Shown one piece after another: positions 45,162-53,497 of a stretch of 64,000 bases of DNA. A program made the translations under genes and the position numbers. The stretch's first letter is position 1, and the number at the start of each line of letters is the position of its first letter. Origin of the DNA: Nostoc linckia NIES-25 (GTDB lineage Bacteria > Cyanobacteriota > Cyanobacteriia > Cyanobacteriales > Nostocaceae); assembly GCF_002368035.1 (NCBI RefSeq), contig NZ_AP018222.1, forward strand, positions 4,333,534 through 4,397,533. Reading direction: 5' to 3'. The notes beneath the pieces are model-generated. The model did not search any database. It had not been told where the DNA came from and was given only the letters and a program-made list of their open reading frames with translations.

Positions 45162-47621
45162 ATGCAAGCTTTATCTCAGTTTCTCTGGCTACAAAGCCTA
45201 GAGTCAATAATAGACTGTTCGCCGCTAATAGTTGTGCCGGAAACACCACTATCAGATGCGATCGCTCTGATGGCAACACAGAGCAAAAGTATCTTGGTTG
45301 GGTCTTGTTCGCAGTTAGCGGGATGCTTTACGAAGCATGATATTGTACAGCTTATAGCTTCCGGGACTGATTGGAAAACAGCTAAGATTTCTGAGGTGAT
45401 GCATACCTCAGTGAAAACACTGAAAGTGTCAGATTTTCAGGAGATATCCTGTGTCCTGTCACTTTTATGCCAGCAGCAGTTGGATATACTGCCAGTTGTG
45501 GACGATGGAGGTCAAGTCGTCGGTGTCATCACTCCTGAGAGTATTTGTCAAGCCCTAGCACAAGAAATAGATAAAACTACATATGACTGCCAGCAAACTA
45601 AAGAATATCGGTGTTTGCTAGAGTCAGCAGTAGTCAATACTACACTTGACCAAAATGAATCTGAAAAAATTCCCGAATGCTCCGAGATTGACGAGAATAC
45701 CACGGCTTTTGAAGCACTAAGTGAAAGCGAACAGTGCTATTGCATCATAGCTGATACAGTACCTATGCTAATTTGCATGTCAAATAGTGGTACTCTGGGT
45801 AATTTTTTTAATCAATCTTGGCTACAGTTCACTGGAGGAACTCTAGAACAGAAATTAGGTTGCAGTTGCACGCAAGGTATTGATTCAAAAGATGTCCAAA
45901 GCGATATCGATATTATTAGTTCTTTTGAGGTAGAACATCTGATTTTCCCTCAGCGGCAATGGCCTAAGTACAAATGGTTACCCAGACGCGCTATAGTACC
46001 TAAAGGTACGACAGGCAAACCTAGCCGCCTCATTGGAGTTTCTGTGGATATTACCTCCCATGTACAGGCAAAAGAGGAACAACTGTGGCAATCCCAGCAA
46101 GCGGCGCTACAAAAACGTAAACTTGCTCAAGAAATACTCAAACATAGTGAAGAAAAATTCCGCAATTTAGTTGAAGCCAGCAGCGATTGGATATGGGAAA
46201 TTGATGAAAATACAGTCTATACCTATGTCAGTCCGAAAATACGTGACATTTTAGGTTATGAGCCAACGGAAATTTTAGGTAAAACACCTTTTGATTTGAT
46301 GTTACCTGAAGAAGCCGAACGTGTGACTAAAATTTTCGCTTTGATTGCTGCCGCACAAGAACCATTTTGTTTTAAGAAGATTAATATTCATCAAGATGGT
46401 CATTTTGTTCTTCTGGAAAGCAGCACAGTTGCAGTCTTCAACGCTGAGGGACAATTCCGTGGTTATCGCGGTATAGATCGAGATATTACAAAGTCTAAGC
46501 AATCAAAAACTCCACTATTTAAGAGTCAACAAAAGCTACAATATTTACTTTCTTTTAGCCCGGCTGTTCTCTATACATGCAAAATTTCTGAAGACTATGG
46601 TGCGACATTTATTAGCGAAAATGTCGCAGCAATTACGGGTTATAAAGCGCAAAAATTTGTCGAAAATTCTAATTTTTGGGCTAGTCATATTCATCCACAA
46701 GACATAACCCAAGTGTTTGCTCAACTTTCAGAGATATTAGAGCGAAGAAAATACACAATAGAGTACCGATTTTTACACCAAGATGGCACCTATCGTTGGA
46801 TATACGACCAAGGGAGGCTAGTCACAGATCGAGCTGGTAACCCTATGGAAATAGTGGGTTACTGGGTAGATATCACAGAACGTAAGCTATTAGAACAAGA
46901 ACTTAGAGTAGCACTAGAAAAAGAAAAACAACTCAGCGAACTTAAATCTCGTTTTGTTTCCATGACTTCTCATGAATTCCGCACGCCCTTAACTACTATT
47001 CTTTCTTCTTGTGAGTTGCTAGAACACTATCGCCACAAATGGACTCAAGAAAAACAGCTTACTCATTTACATCGTATTCAAACCGCCGTCAAGCGGATGA
47101 CTGAAATGTTGAATGACGTGTTATTTATTGGTAAAGCGGGAACCGATAAATTAGAGTATAGACCAACATCCTTTGATTTAGTTAAATACTGCCAACAGTT
47201 AGTAGAAGAAATACAGATAAATCTCAATAATCAGCGCTTAATTTCTTTCACCAGTCAATATGAATCTATACCTTGCTGTATGGATCAGAAATTGTTGGCA
47301 CACATTTTCAATAACTTACTATCAAATGCAATTAAATATTCCTCAGATGATAGTATTGTCAAGTTTAGTCTCAGTTGCCAAAACGCACAAGCAGTATTTG
47401 AAATTCAAGATTGGGGTATTGGCATTCCAGAAGAACATATACCATTCCTATTTGAATCATTTCATCGGGCCAGCAATGTTGGCAATATACTAGGGACTGG
47501 ATTAGGAATGGCAATTGTAAAAAAGTGTATAGATATCCACCAAGGTGAAATATTTGTTAGAAGTACAGAAGGTTTAGGAACTAAATTTACTGTGATTATA
47601 GCATTAAATAATAAAATATAA
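45162..47621 (+). CDS. CBS-PAS multi-sensor histidine kinase
   Basis: This 819-aa soluble kinase carries, in order: a CBS pair (about 18-137, with ILVGSCSQLAGCFTKHDIVQ and LPVVDDGGQVVGVITPESI), a degenerate PAS (about 190-295), a PAS/PAC (about 335-445), another PAS/PAC (about 460-580), HisKA with the phospho-accepting H604 in SMTSHEFRTPL, and HATPase_c with the N box NNLLSNAIKYS and G boxes DWGIGIP and GTGLGM. No membrane helices, so it senses a cytoplasmic signal; CBS pairs often bind adenine nucleotides. The response regulator gene starts 12 bases downstream, making a clear two-component pair. Confidence 0.92.
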   Translation: MQALSQFLWLQSLESIIDCSPLIVVPETPLSDAIALMATQSKSILVGSCSQLAGCFTKHDIVQLIASGTDWKTAKISEVMHTSVKTLKVSDFQEISCVLSLLCQQQLDILPVVDDGGQVVGVITPESICQALAQEIDKTTYDCQQTKEYRCLLESAVVNTTLDQNESEKIPECSEIDENTTAFEALSESEQCYCIIADTVPMLICMSNSGTLGNFFNQSWLQFTGGTLEQKLGCSCTQGIDSKDVQSDIDIISSFEVEHLIFPQRQWPKYKWLPRRAIVPKGTTGKPSRLIGVSVDITSHVQAKEEQLWQSQQAALQKRKLAQEILKHSEEKFRNLVEASSDWIWEIDENTVYTYVSPKIRDILGYEPTEILGKTPFDLMLPEEAERVTKIFALIAAAQEPFCFKKINIHQDGHFVLLESSTVAVFNAEGQFRGYRGIDRDITKSKQSKTPLFKSQQKLQYLLSFSPAVLYTCKISEDYGATFISENVAAITGYKAQKFVENSNFWASHIHPQDITQVFAQLSEILERRKYTIEYRFLHQDGTYRWIYDQGRLVTDRAGNPMEIVGYWVDITERKLLEQELRVALEKEKQLSELKSRFVSMTSHEFRTPLTTILSSCELLEHYRHKWTQEKQLTHLHRIQTAVKRMTEMLNDVLFIGKAGTDKLEYRPTSFDLVKYCQQLVEEIQINLNNQRLISFTSQYESIPCCMDQKLLAHIFNNLLSNAIKYSSDDSIVKFSLSCQNAQAVFEIQDWGIGIPEEHIPFLFESFHRASNVGNILGTGLGMAIVKKCIDIHQGEIFVRSTEGLGTKFTVIIALNNKI

Positions 47622-47633
47622 TTGAGGTCATTT

Positions 47634-48848
47634 ATGCCAAGAATTTTAATAATTGAAGATGAAGAATCAGTTAGGGAAAATATATTAGACTTGCTAGAAG
47701 CTGAAGATTTTGAAACTCTTGCCGCAGCCAATGGCAGAATCGGGCTAGATTTGGCCCTTTCGGAAGTTCCAGATTTAATTTTGTGCGATATGATGATGCC
47801 AGAAATTGACGGTTATGGCGTGCTAAAAGCATTACGCCAAGACCCGATTACGGCAACAATTCCCTTCATTTTTCTCACTGCCAAATCTGCCAAATCCGAC
47901 TTCCGTCGAGGTATGGATCTGGGTGCAGATGACTATATAACTAAGCCATTCACTCGCGCTGAGTTATTAAGCGCCATCATGAATAGATTAGAAAAATACG
48001 CTACTTTAAAAAGATATTTATCTGCTCAAAATGCAAATCACAACTTTTCTCCCAAAATGCAGTTGTTAGAAATTAGCTTGCATCGGGCAATCAAAGAACA
48101 TAATTTTCAAGAGTTTGAGATTTATTATCAACCAATAGTGGATATTGCTTCTGGCAAGATAGTAGCTGCTGAAAGTTTGTTGCGCTGGCAAAGCCCCGAA
48201 TTGGGAATAATTTATCCGACAGAATTTATTCCCATCGCCGAGTCTACAGGTTTAATTGTTCCTATTGGTAAATGGGTATTAAAAAGAGTGTGCCAGCAAA
48301 TTAAAAGCTGGCGAGATGATGCTGGAATTTATTCATTGAAAGTTGCTGTAAATTTATCGGTGATTGAATTTAATCAACCAGATTTTATTCATAAAATAGT
48401 AGATTTTATAAAAAGCAATGATTTGCAAGCAGATTGCTTAGAATTAGAACTCACTGAAAGTATGATTATGCAAGATATAAATAGCGCGATCGCCACTATG
48501 AATAAATTGCGTTCTCTGGGCGTTAAAATAGCGATCGATGATTTTGGTACGGGCTACTCTTCTTTAATTTACCTGAAAAATTTACCAATTAATACTTTAA
48601 AAATTGACCGTTACTTTATCCATAATGTTGCCAACGATCTGCAAAAATCAGCCATTACCAAAGCACTAATTCAAATGGCTCACAATCTCAACCTCAATGT
48701 AGTTGCTGAAGGTGTAGAAGCCGAAGCCGAACTAGCTTTTTTACGGCAACACAAATGTAATTCTATGCAAGGCTTTCTATTTAGTCGTCCATTACCAGCA
48801 GCCGAATTTGAAAATTTTTTATTGACAAATAAATGTTTATACGCGTGA
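47634..48848 (+). CDS. REC-EAL response regulator, predicted cyclic-di-GMP phosphodiesterase
   Basis: About 404 aa from MPRILIIEDEESV at 47634, with GAGG seven bases upstream; a TTG four codons earlier is less likely. The REC domain (1-125) has the acidic pocket IEDE, phospho-acceptor D52 in LCDMMMPEIDG and the lysine in TKPF. The EAL domain (about 145-395) reads ESLLRW at the signature site (A to S), with conserved ELTES, DDFGTGYSSL and KIDRYF metal and substrate residues. Activity is likely. The kinase upstream probably phosphorylates D52, linking its cytoplasmic signal to cyclic-di-GMP breakdown. Confidence 0.9.
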   Translation: MPRILIIEDEESVRENILDLLEAEDFETLAAANGRIGLDLALSEVPDLILCDMMMPEIDGYGVLKALRQDPITATIPFIFLTAKSAKSDFRRGMDLGADDYITKPFTRAELLSAIMNRLEKYATLKRYLSAQNANHNFSPKMQLLEISLHRAIKEHNFQEFEIYYQPIVDIASGKIVAAESLLRWQSPELGIIYPTEFIPIAESTGLIVPIGKWVLKRVCQQIKSWRDDAGIYSLKVAVNLSVIEFNQPDFIHKIVDFIKSNDLQADCLELELTESMIMQDINSAIATMNKLRSLGVKIAIDDFGTGYSSLIYLKNLPINTLKIDRYFIHNVANDLQKSAITKALIQMAHNLNLNVVAEGVEAEAELAFLRQHKCNSMQGFLFSRPLPAAEFENFLLTNKCLYA

Positions 48849-49011
48849 AAATTGAGCATTGCGAGTGTTAACTGTTGACTGTTAACTAATTTATTGTTTG
48901 CCCCTCCATCTCTTCCTATCCCCAATCCTTAAGAAAAATCGGACTTTAGGCTGGCGACAATTATTAAATTTCAAGTCTATAGTATAAAAATTGTGTATAG
49001 TGTTTACCGTC

Positions 49012-50352
49012 ATGAAAGCTTCTGCGCGTTTCTTGCTGCCAGTTTTTTTACTCATTTTGGTAGCAGCGTGTAACCAGACTCGCGCCTCTTCAGATAATTC
49101 ACCACCGCAAACATCTGTACCTGCTGCGGAACTGGCACAAAACCCCACATCGAAAAATATCATTCGCACTGAAGCATTTTCACCTAAACCTATCCGAATT
49201 AATCTCAAGAACTTACCAGCACCCTTCGCAACAGAAAGTGCGTCTAAGCGCCCTGAGGTTGTGCCCATTCCTCAAGACCCAGTATTACGGGTACCACCAG
49301 GTTTTACAGTTAATGTCTTTGCCGAAGATTTAGATGCCCCCCGCTGGCTAGCTTTAACCCCTAGTGGTGATGTACTGGTGACTGAAACCGGGCAAAATCG
49401 TATTCGTCTATTGCGCGATCGCAATGGCGATGGCGTAGCCGATGTGCGAGAAACCTTTGCTACCAGGGAAAACGGACTCAATCGACCCTTTGGTATGGCT
49501 TTTGCTGGCGATTCCTTCTTTCTGGGAAACACAGATGCTGTATTGCGTTTTCCTTATAGTGAAGGTGAAAACAAAATTACAGGTAATGGGCAAAAAATTG
49601 CTGATTTGCCTGCCCAAGGTTATAACAATCATTGGACGCGCAATGTTGTTGTCTCCCCTGATGGCAATAAATTATATGTTTCAGTTGGTTCGGGAACCAA
49701 CGTAGATGAAGAACCTTTACCACGGGCTTCGGTGCAGGTGATGAATTTGGATGGTTCTCAACAGCAGACCTTCGCTTCCGGTTTGCGTAACCCTATTGGT
49801 CTAGATTTTCATCCTGTAACTAAAGAACTTTACACTACTGTTAACGAACGGGATGGAATTGGTGATGATTTAGTACCAGATTATTTTACACGCATCCGAC
49901 AAGGAGAATTCTACGGCTGGCCTTATGCTTACCTGACGCCAAATAACCTCGATCCGCGTCAAAAAACCAACGATCGAAGCAAACGCCCCGACTTAGCAGC
50001 CGTTACCAAAACACCGGATGTACTGTTTCAGGCACACTCAGCAGCATTGGGTTTGCAGTTTTATGATGGTAAGACATTTCCCCAAAAGTACCGCAACGGT
50101 GCTTTTGCTGCTTTTCGTGGTTCTTGGAACCGCGATCGCGGTACTGGTTACAAAGTAGTGTTTGTTCCCTTTGATGCAAAAGGACAACCGCAAGGCTACT
50201 ACGAAGATTTTCTCACCGGATTTTTGCTCAATCCATCTGTACCAAGTACTTGGGGACGACCCGTAGGTTTACTTGTCTTACCAGACGGCAGTCTACTACT
50301 AACAGAAGAAGCCAATAATCGGATCTATAGGATTCAGTATACAGGAGGCTAG
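49012..50352 (+). CDS. Lipoprotein PQQ-type sugar (sorbosone) dehydrogenase family protein
   Basis: About 446 aa from MKASARFLLP at 49012. A start seven codons upstream would bury the signal peptide. The lipobox LVAAC places the lipid anchor at C20, so the protein is exported and membrane-tethered. The rest is a six-bladed beta-propeller of the soluble glucose/L-sorbosone dehydrogenase family: PPGFTVNVFAEDLDAPRWLA, GLNRPFGMAFAGDSFFLGNTD, GYNNHWTRNVVVSPDG, FASGLRNPIGLDFHP, and GRPVGLLVLPDGSLLLTEEANNRIYRI. PQQ dependence and substrate are family-level expectations; many cyanobacteria do not make PQQ, so the true cofactor is uncertain. Confidence 0.85.
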   Translation: MKASARFLLPVFLLILVAACNQTRASSDNSPPQTSVPAAELAQNPTSKNIIRTEAFSPKPIRINLKNLPAPFATESASKRPEVVPIPQDPVLRVPPGFTVNVFAEDLDAPRWLALTPSGDVLVTETGQNRIRLLRDRNGDGVADVRETFATRENGLNRPFGMAFAGDSFFLGNTDAVLRFPYSEGENKITGNGQKIADLPAQGYNNHWTRNVVVSPDGNKLYVSVGSGTNVDEEPLPRASVQVMNLDGSQQQTFASGLRNPIGLDFHPVTKELYTTVNERDGIGDDLVPDYFTRIRQGEFYGWPYAYLTPNNLDPRQKTNDRSKRPDLAAVTKTPDVLFQAHSAALGLQFYDGKTFPQKYRNGAFAAFRGSWNRDRGTGYKVVFVPFDAKGQPQGYYEDFLTGFLLNPSVPSTWGRPVGLLVLPDGSLLLTEEANNRIYRIQYTGG

Positions 50353-50622
50353 TACCGCAAGGCGGAATTCAAAATTCAAAATTCAATATTCAAAATTAAT
50401 ACAACGTAAGCGTTTCGTTGATTTGGAATGGATGGTTTATTTCGCGGTGCTGTACTAGTTTGAAAATGGGGAATGTGGGCACAAAGAGAATTTATGCTTC
50501 CCTCTCCTCCCACACTCCCCATGCCCTAAGTCCTTTTTTGATTGAGAATTCCTATCCGGATTTACTTCCTATAAGCTAGATTATTGACAAATATTAATAA
50601 TCATTGAGTTGAGAGATTACTT
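50353..50622. other. Gene-free stretch
   Basis: About 270 bases with AATTCAAAATTCAATATTC units next to the dehydrogenase stop and a CCCTCTCCTCCCACACTCCCC stretch near 50500. No gene. GAGAGATT precedes the cupin ATG. Confidence 0.45.
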
Positions 50623-51030
50623 ATGACTCTGAATGAAAATAATACTCAGTCCAATATTAATGAAGTGTCTTCACATTCAGGTACGCGATATTGGGGTAAT
50701 GTGGAGGTGGTTGAAGAGGGAGAAACCTATAGAATTAGTCGCGTTGAAATTAAACCCAGACACGGCATTAAACCACAAATCCATTATCATCGCAACGAAC
50801 ACTGGGTTGTAGTCTCAGGTGTAGCTAAAGTGACTTGTGGCGAACAAGAAATCCTACTCAATCGCAACCAGTCAACTTATGTTCCCGCAGCAACACTGCA
50901 TAAAGTAGAAAACCCCGGTCATATTCCATTAGTTATTTTAGAAATTCAAAATGGCGAGTATTTAGGAGAGGACGATACAGAACGCCCCTACGAACTAAAT
51001 TTGGTCAAGTCTGTAAGTGAAAATGAATAA
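50623..51030 (+). CDS. Cupin of the mannose-6-phosphate isomerase type II C-terminal family
   Basis: This 135-aa single-domain cupin begins with a polar N-terminus, then GTRYWGNVEVVEEG, PQIHYHRNEHWVVVSGVAKV (motif 1 with the HxH...E metal ligands) and STYVPAATLHKVENPG (motif 2 with the final His). The whole equals the C-terminal domain of bifunctional GDP-mannose pyrophosphorylase / phosphomannose isomerases. Stand-alone copies are common in cyanobacteria. Isomerase activity is plausible, but a small-molecule-binding role cannot be excluded. No operon partner. Confidence 0.88.
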   Translation: MTLNENNTQSNINEVSSHSGTRYWGNVEVVEEGETYRISRVEIKPRHGIKPQIHYHRNEHWVVVSGVAKVTCGEQEILLNRNQSTYVPAATLHKVENPGHIPLVILEIQNGEYLGEDDTERPYELNLVKSVSENE

Positions 51031-51143
51031 GGGCATGGGGCATGGGGCATGGGAGATGGGGAGATGAGGAGATGAGGAGAGAATTACACCCCACCTCCCC
51101 ATCTCCCCACCACCCCAAACTCCCTGCTTGCCCCATGCCCAAT
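51031..51143. repeat. GGGCATG and GAGATGGGGAGATGAG repeats, inverted
   Basis: GGGCATGGGGCATGGG and GGGGAGATGAGGAGATGAGGAG on the left face CCCCACCTCCCCATCTCCCC and GCCCCATGCCC on the right, so the gap can fold into a hairpin between the convergent cupin and HEAT genes. Confidence 0.65.
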
Positions 51144-51902
51144 TCAAAACCACCCTTCTTGTTCTAAGGTTTCGATCAACTGTAAGCCGCGCGGATCGCC
51201 CACTCCCAAGAGTGAGGCTCTGGCGTCTTCCCGTACTCCCAAATCTTGGTCTTCGGCAAAGGCTTGAATCAGAGCATCGATCGCTGTAGCATAAACTACG
51301 TTAGAAGGCAGTTCGCGGCACAGTTGACCAATCGCCCAAGCGCTGTTACTTCGTACAGCTGCTACTGGGTCGTTGACTAAGGCTCCTATCAAAGGTGGTA
51401 TCGCCCCAATAATTGCTTCATAACCCACTTCTGCCATTTGTGCTAGGGCGCTAGCGGCCCACAAACGCACTGCGGAAATGTCAGTTTTTAAGGCGTCTGC
51501 CAGAGGTGGTAAACAACGGCGATCGCGACAGTTTCCTAAAGCCCAAATAACACCTTTACGCACATAGCCATTCCAGTCCTGGTTCAATTGAGCAATTAAC
51601 GGAGTCACCGCTTCGGAACTAGGATTGCGTCCGATGCCATAAGCTGCGCTCACCCGCACTAAGGGACAGGTATCACTTAACAAGCGAATTAAATGGGGAG
51701 TAGCACGAGCGTCTTCCAAGTCGCAAAAAGCACGCGCCGCTAACATTCTTTGCTGGGGCTGGGGACTGTTTAGCAGAGCTAACATTAATTCTGGATCGGG
51801 CTTGGGCACTTCTGAGGAGGCAGTTAGCGGCTCTAATTTATCTAAGGGGCTTTCTAGCTCCTCCTCTGCATCAAGTAGGCTTAGATCGTCTTCGTCATAC
51901 AT
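51144..51902 (-). CDS. HEAT-repeat protein (PBS-lyase-HEAT type)
   Basis: This 252-aa all-helical repeat protein has an acidic N-terminus of about 40 residues followed by about six HEAT repeats of the PBS-lyase type. Examples are LIRLLSDTCPLVRVSAAYGIG, NGYVRKGVIWALGNC, SAVRLWAASALAQM, AAVRSNSAWAIGQL and LGVREDARASLLGVG. In cyanobacteria such proteins include phycobilin lyase subunits (CpcE/F), NblB-like phycobilisome-degradation proteins and general scaffolds. No phycobilisome gene is nearby, so I leave the role open. Length is compatible with NblB-like proteins. Confidence 0.82.
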   Translation of the reverse strand: MYDEDDLSLLDAEEELESPLDKLEPLTASSEVPKPDPELMLALLNSPQPQQRMLAARAFCDLEDARATPHLIRLLSDTCPLVRVSAAYGIGRNPSSEAVTPLIAQLNQDWNGYVRKGVIWALGNCRDRRCLPPLADALKTDISAVRLWAASALAQMAEVGYEAIIGAIPPLIGALVNDPVAAVRSNSAWAIGQLCRELPSNVVYATAIDALIQAFAEDQDLGVREDARASLLGVGDPRGLQLIETLEQEGWF

Positions 51903-52074
51903 AATTTCATTTCAATCTGTTTTGGGAATTAACACATAATCCCCCACGCCAATATTTAAAGCTTTATATATCAGTTGCGTTATTGTACACTTTCCGTTGT
52001 CCTTCGTTGAGTTCGATCCAAACGAGAACCGCCATAACAAAAGACGCTAAAGTATTTTATCGCTATCCTCTAAT

Positions 52075-52629
52075 TTATTTTTGTGCATTCAGGAATTTTA
52101 CCATCCATAGGGATTGGGTTTGATAACCTAATCGGTCATAAAGATTTAATGCAGGTTTGTTTGATTGAAAAACTTGTAAGCCAATTTGGCGATCGCCTCT
52201 TTGAATCGCCCAATTTTCCACATATTGCATCAAAGCCGTACCAATACCTCGCCGCCGATATTCTGGCGCAACATAGAGGACAAAGATATGAGCATGACGG
52301 TTACCCTGTACTTGGTCTATGGCATTGCCCACCCAAACGCAGGCGATGGGGGAAGAGGCAAAGGAGCGGAGGGGCACAGGGGCAGAGGAGAGAGATTCGT
52401 AATTAGTCCCTTGCTCCTCTGCTCCTCTGCTCCCTTGCTCCCTCTCTTCCTCGACCCACCACAAGGGAGTATCGCCGGAGAAGTATTGCTTAACTGTTTG
52501 TTCTAGGTGGGAAAAATCTCCATCAGGAAAAAGATCCTGGTAAGTCCGCTGCATAAATTTTAGCAGCAGCGATCGATCTAAAGTTGAGCCACGGCGAATG
52601 AAATATCCAGGTAGTAATTGCTCAGACAC
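52075..52629 (-). CDS. GNAT-family N-acetyltransferase with a repeat-derived insertion
   Basis: The 184-aa protein has the GNAT acetyl-CoA motif: HIFVLYVAPEYRRRGIGTALMQYVENWA (R/Q-x-x-G-x-G/A form RRRGIG), then QIGLQVFQSNKPALNLYDRLGYQ. Residues about 59-95 are low-complexity (EEEREQGSRGAEEQ onward) and are encoded by an intergenic-type repeat at about 52345-52452, so this loop is an insertion relative to the fold. The acetyl acceptor is unknown. The gene follows a 62-aa membrane-protein gene by 17 bases on the same strand. Confidence 0.82.
   Translation of the reverse strand: MSEQLLPGYFIRRGSTLDRSLLLKFMQRTYQDLFPDGDFSHLEQTVKQYFSGDTPLWWVEEEREQGSRGAEEQGTNYESLSSAPVPLRSFASSPIACVWVGNAIDQVQGNRHAHIFVLYVAPEYRRRGIGTALMQYVENWAIQRGDRQIGLQVFQSNKPALNLYDRLGYQTQSLWMVKFLNAQK
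52345..52452. repeat. Intergenic-type GAGGGGCAGAGGAG / CTCCTCTGCTCC repeat inside the acetyltransferase gene
   Basis: GGAGCGGAGGGGCACAGGGGCAGAGG on the left and tandem TGCTCCTCTGCTCC units on the right form an imperfect hairpin within the coding frame, of the same type as the gap-filling repeats. The reading frame passes through it without a stop. Confidence 0.72.
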
Positions 52630-52646
52630 TTCTGATATTTATTAAC

Positions 52647-52835
52647 TTAGCTAGCTGACTTATGCGCTGGTGGTAAATCAGCGGGAGTTGGTTGAGAACT
52701 TATCCCTACCTCTTCAATTGGTGCTGGTGCTGCCATATCAGAAGGTAAAAATATGCGGGCGCTGACTGCCACCAGGGCAAAGACAAATACCAAAACTACA
52801 AGCAGTGGGGCGATGTATTGACGAAAAATAGCCAT
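52647..52835 (-). CDS. Small single-helix membrane protein, unknown function
   Basis: The 62-aa protein starts MAIFRQYIAPLLVVLVFVFALVAVSARIF, a basic start followed by one strong membrane helix. A 33-residue Pro/Ala-rich soluble tail ends PADLPPAHKSAS. No motif or family is recognised; similar small anchored proteins are common in cyanobacteria. It lies 17 bases upstream of the acetyltransferase gene on the same strand, so the two probably share a transcript. Confidence 0.65.
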   Translation of the reverse strand: MAIFRQYIAPLLVVLVFVFALVAVSARIFLPSDMAAPAPIEEVGISSQPTPADLPPAHKSAS

Positions 52836-52919
52836 ATTTTAATTGCAAAAAGAGCTACGAACTTTTATGAGAATCTAGCTGAAGATTTGTAAATTATTCT
52901 TGTTTATTTTAGCGATTTT

Positions 52920-53083
52920 TTGGGAATGGGGAATGGGGCAAGCGGGCAAACAGGGCATGGGAAAGGGAAAGGGGTATGGTTCGACAAGCTCACCAACCGG
53001 GGAAAAGGGGAAAGATTAAATTTATCCCTTTTCCCTTTTCCCTTTTCCCTTTTCCCTTTTCCCTTTTCCCCATGCCCTCCGCC
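52920..53083. repeat. Purine/pyrimidine hairpin repeat with shared flank
   Basis: GGGGAATGGGGCAAGCGGGC, then GGGAAAGGGGTATGGTTCG, the GGGGAAAAGGGGAAAG arm, an ATTAAATTTAT core and five CCCTTTT units. The part at about 52966-53001 is the near-exact reverse complement of 8996-9031. Confidence 0.72.
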
Positions 53084-53497
53084 TTATTGCCGATCGCCTT
53101 CCAAGTCATCAAGCACTCTCTCGCAATACCAATTTTCCGGCATTCCAGGATAAGTTTCTCTTGCCTGTTCAATTAATCTTTCGGCAGCGACGGTATCACC
53201 GGATAACCTGGCAATTAATCTGTTTTTGAGATAGCTATCAGATAGATCCTCTTCTGCTTGGTTTGGTATTGGGCGATTTAGTGATGATGGTGATGACCGA
53301 GACTGTTCTCTCCGCAGTTGCCAAAATAAAACGTAATAAAGGGTACCAAAAATTAAAATTAGGCTGAGTGTTCCGAAAAAAGTTAGAAGGTTAAACGCTA
53401 AAAATCCTAGAACTAACTGTGAGAGAACATACCCAAGTAATAAACCAGTAAGCAAGAGGATGAATGTGCCGACAGCAATAACTACTTGATTCCCCAT
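53084..53497 (-). CDS. Two-helix membrane protein with soluble tail, unknown function
   Basis: This 137-aa protein has two N-terminal membrane helices (about 5-30 and 35-60, GFLAFNLLTFFGTLSLILIFGTLYYVLF) and a soluble C-terminal region. The soluble part, DSYLKNRLIARLSGDTVAAERLIEQARETYPGMPENWYCERVLDDLE, is predicted helical and resembles a short TPR-like segment common to cyanobacterial hypothetical proteins. Its start overlaps the end of the AmpG-like transporter gene by 16 bases, so the two are translationally coupled. No function can be assigned. Confidence 0.75.
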   Translation of the reverse strand: MGNQVVIAVGTFILLLTGLLLGYVLSQLVLGFLAFNLLTFFGTLSLILIFGTLYYVLFWQLRREQSRSSPSSLNRPIPNQAEEDLSDSYLKNRLIARLSGDTVAAERLIEQARETYPGMPENWYCERVLDDLEGDRQ

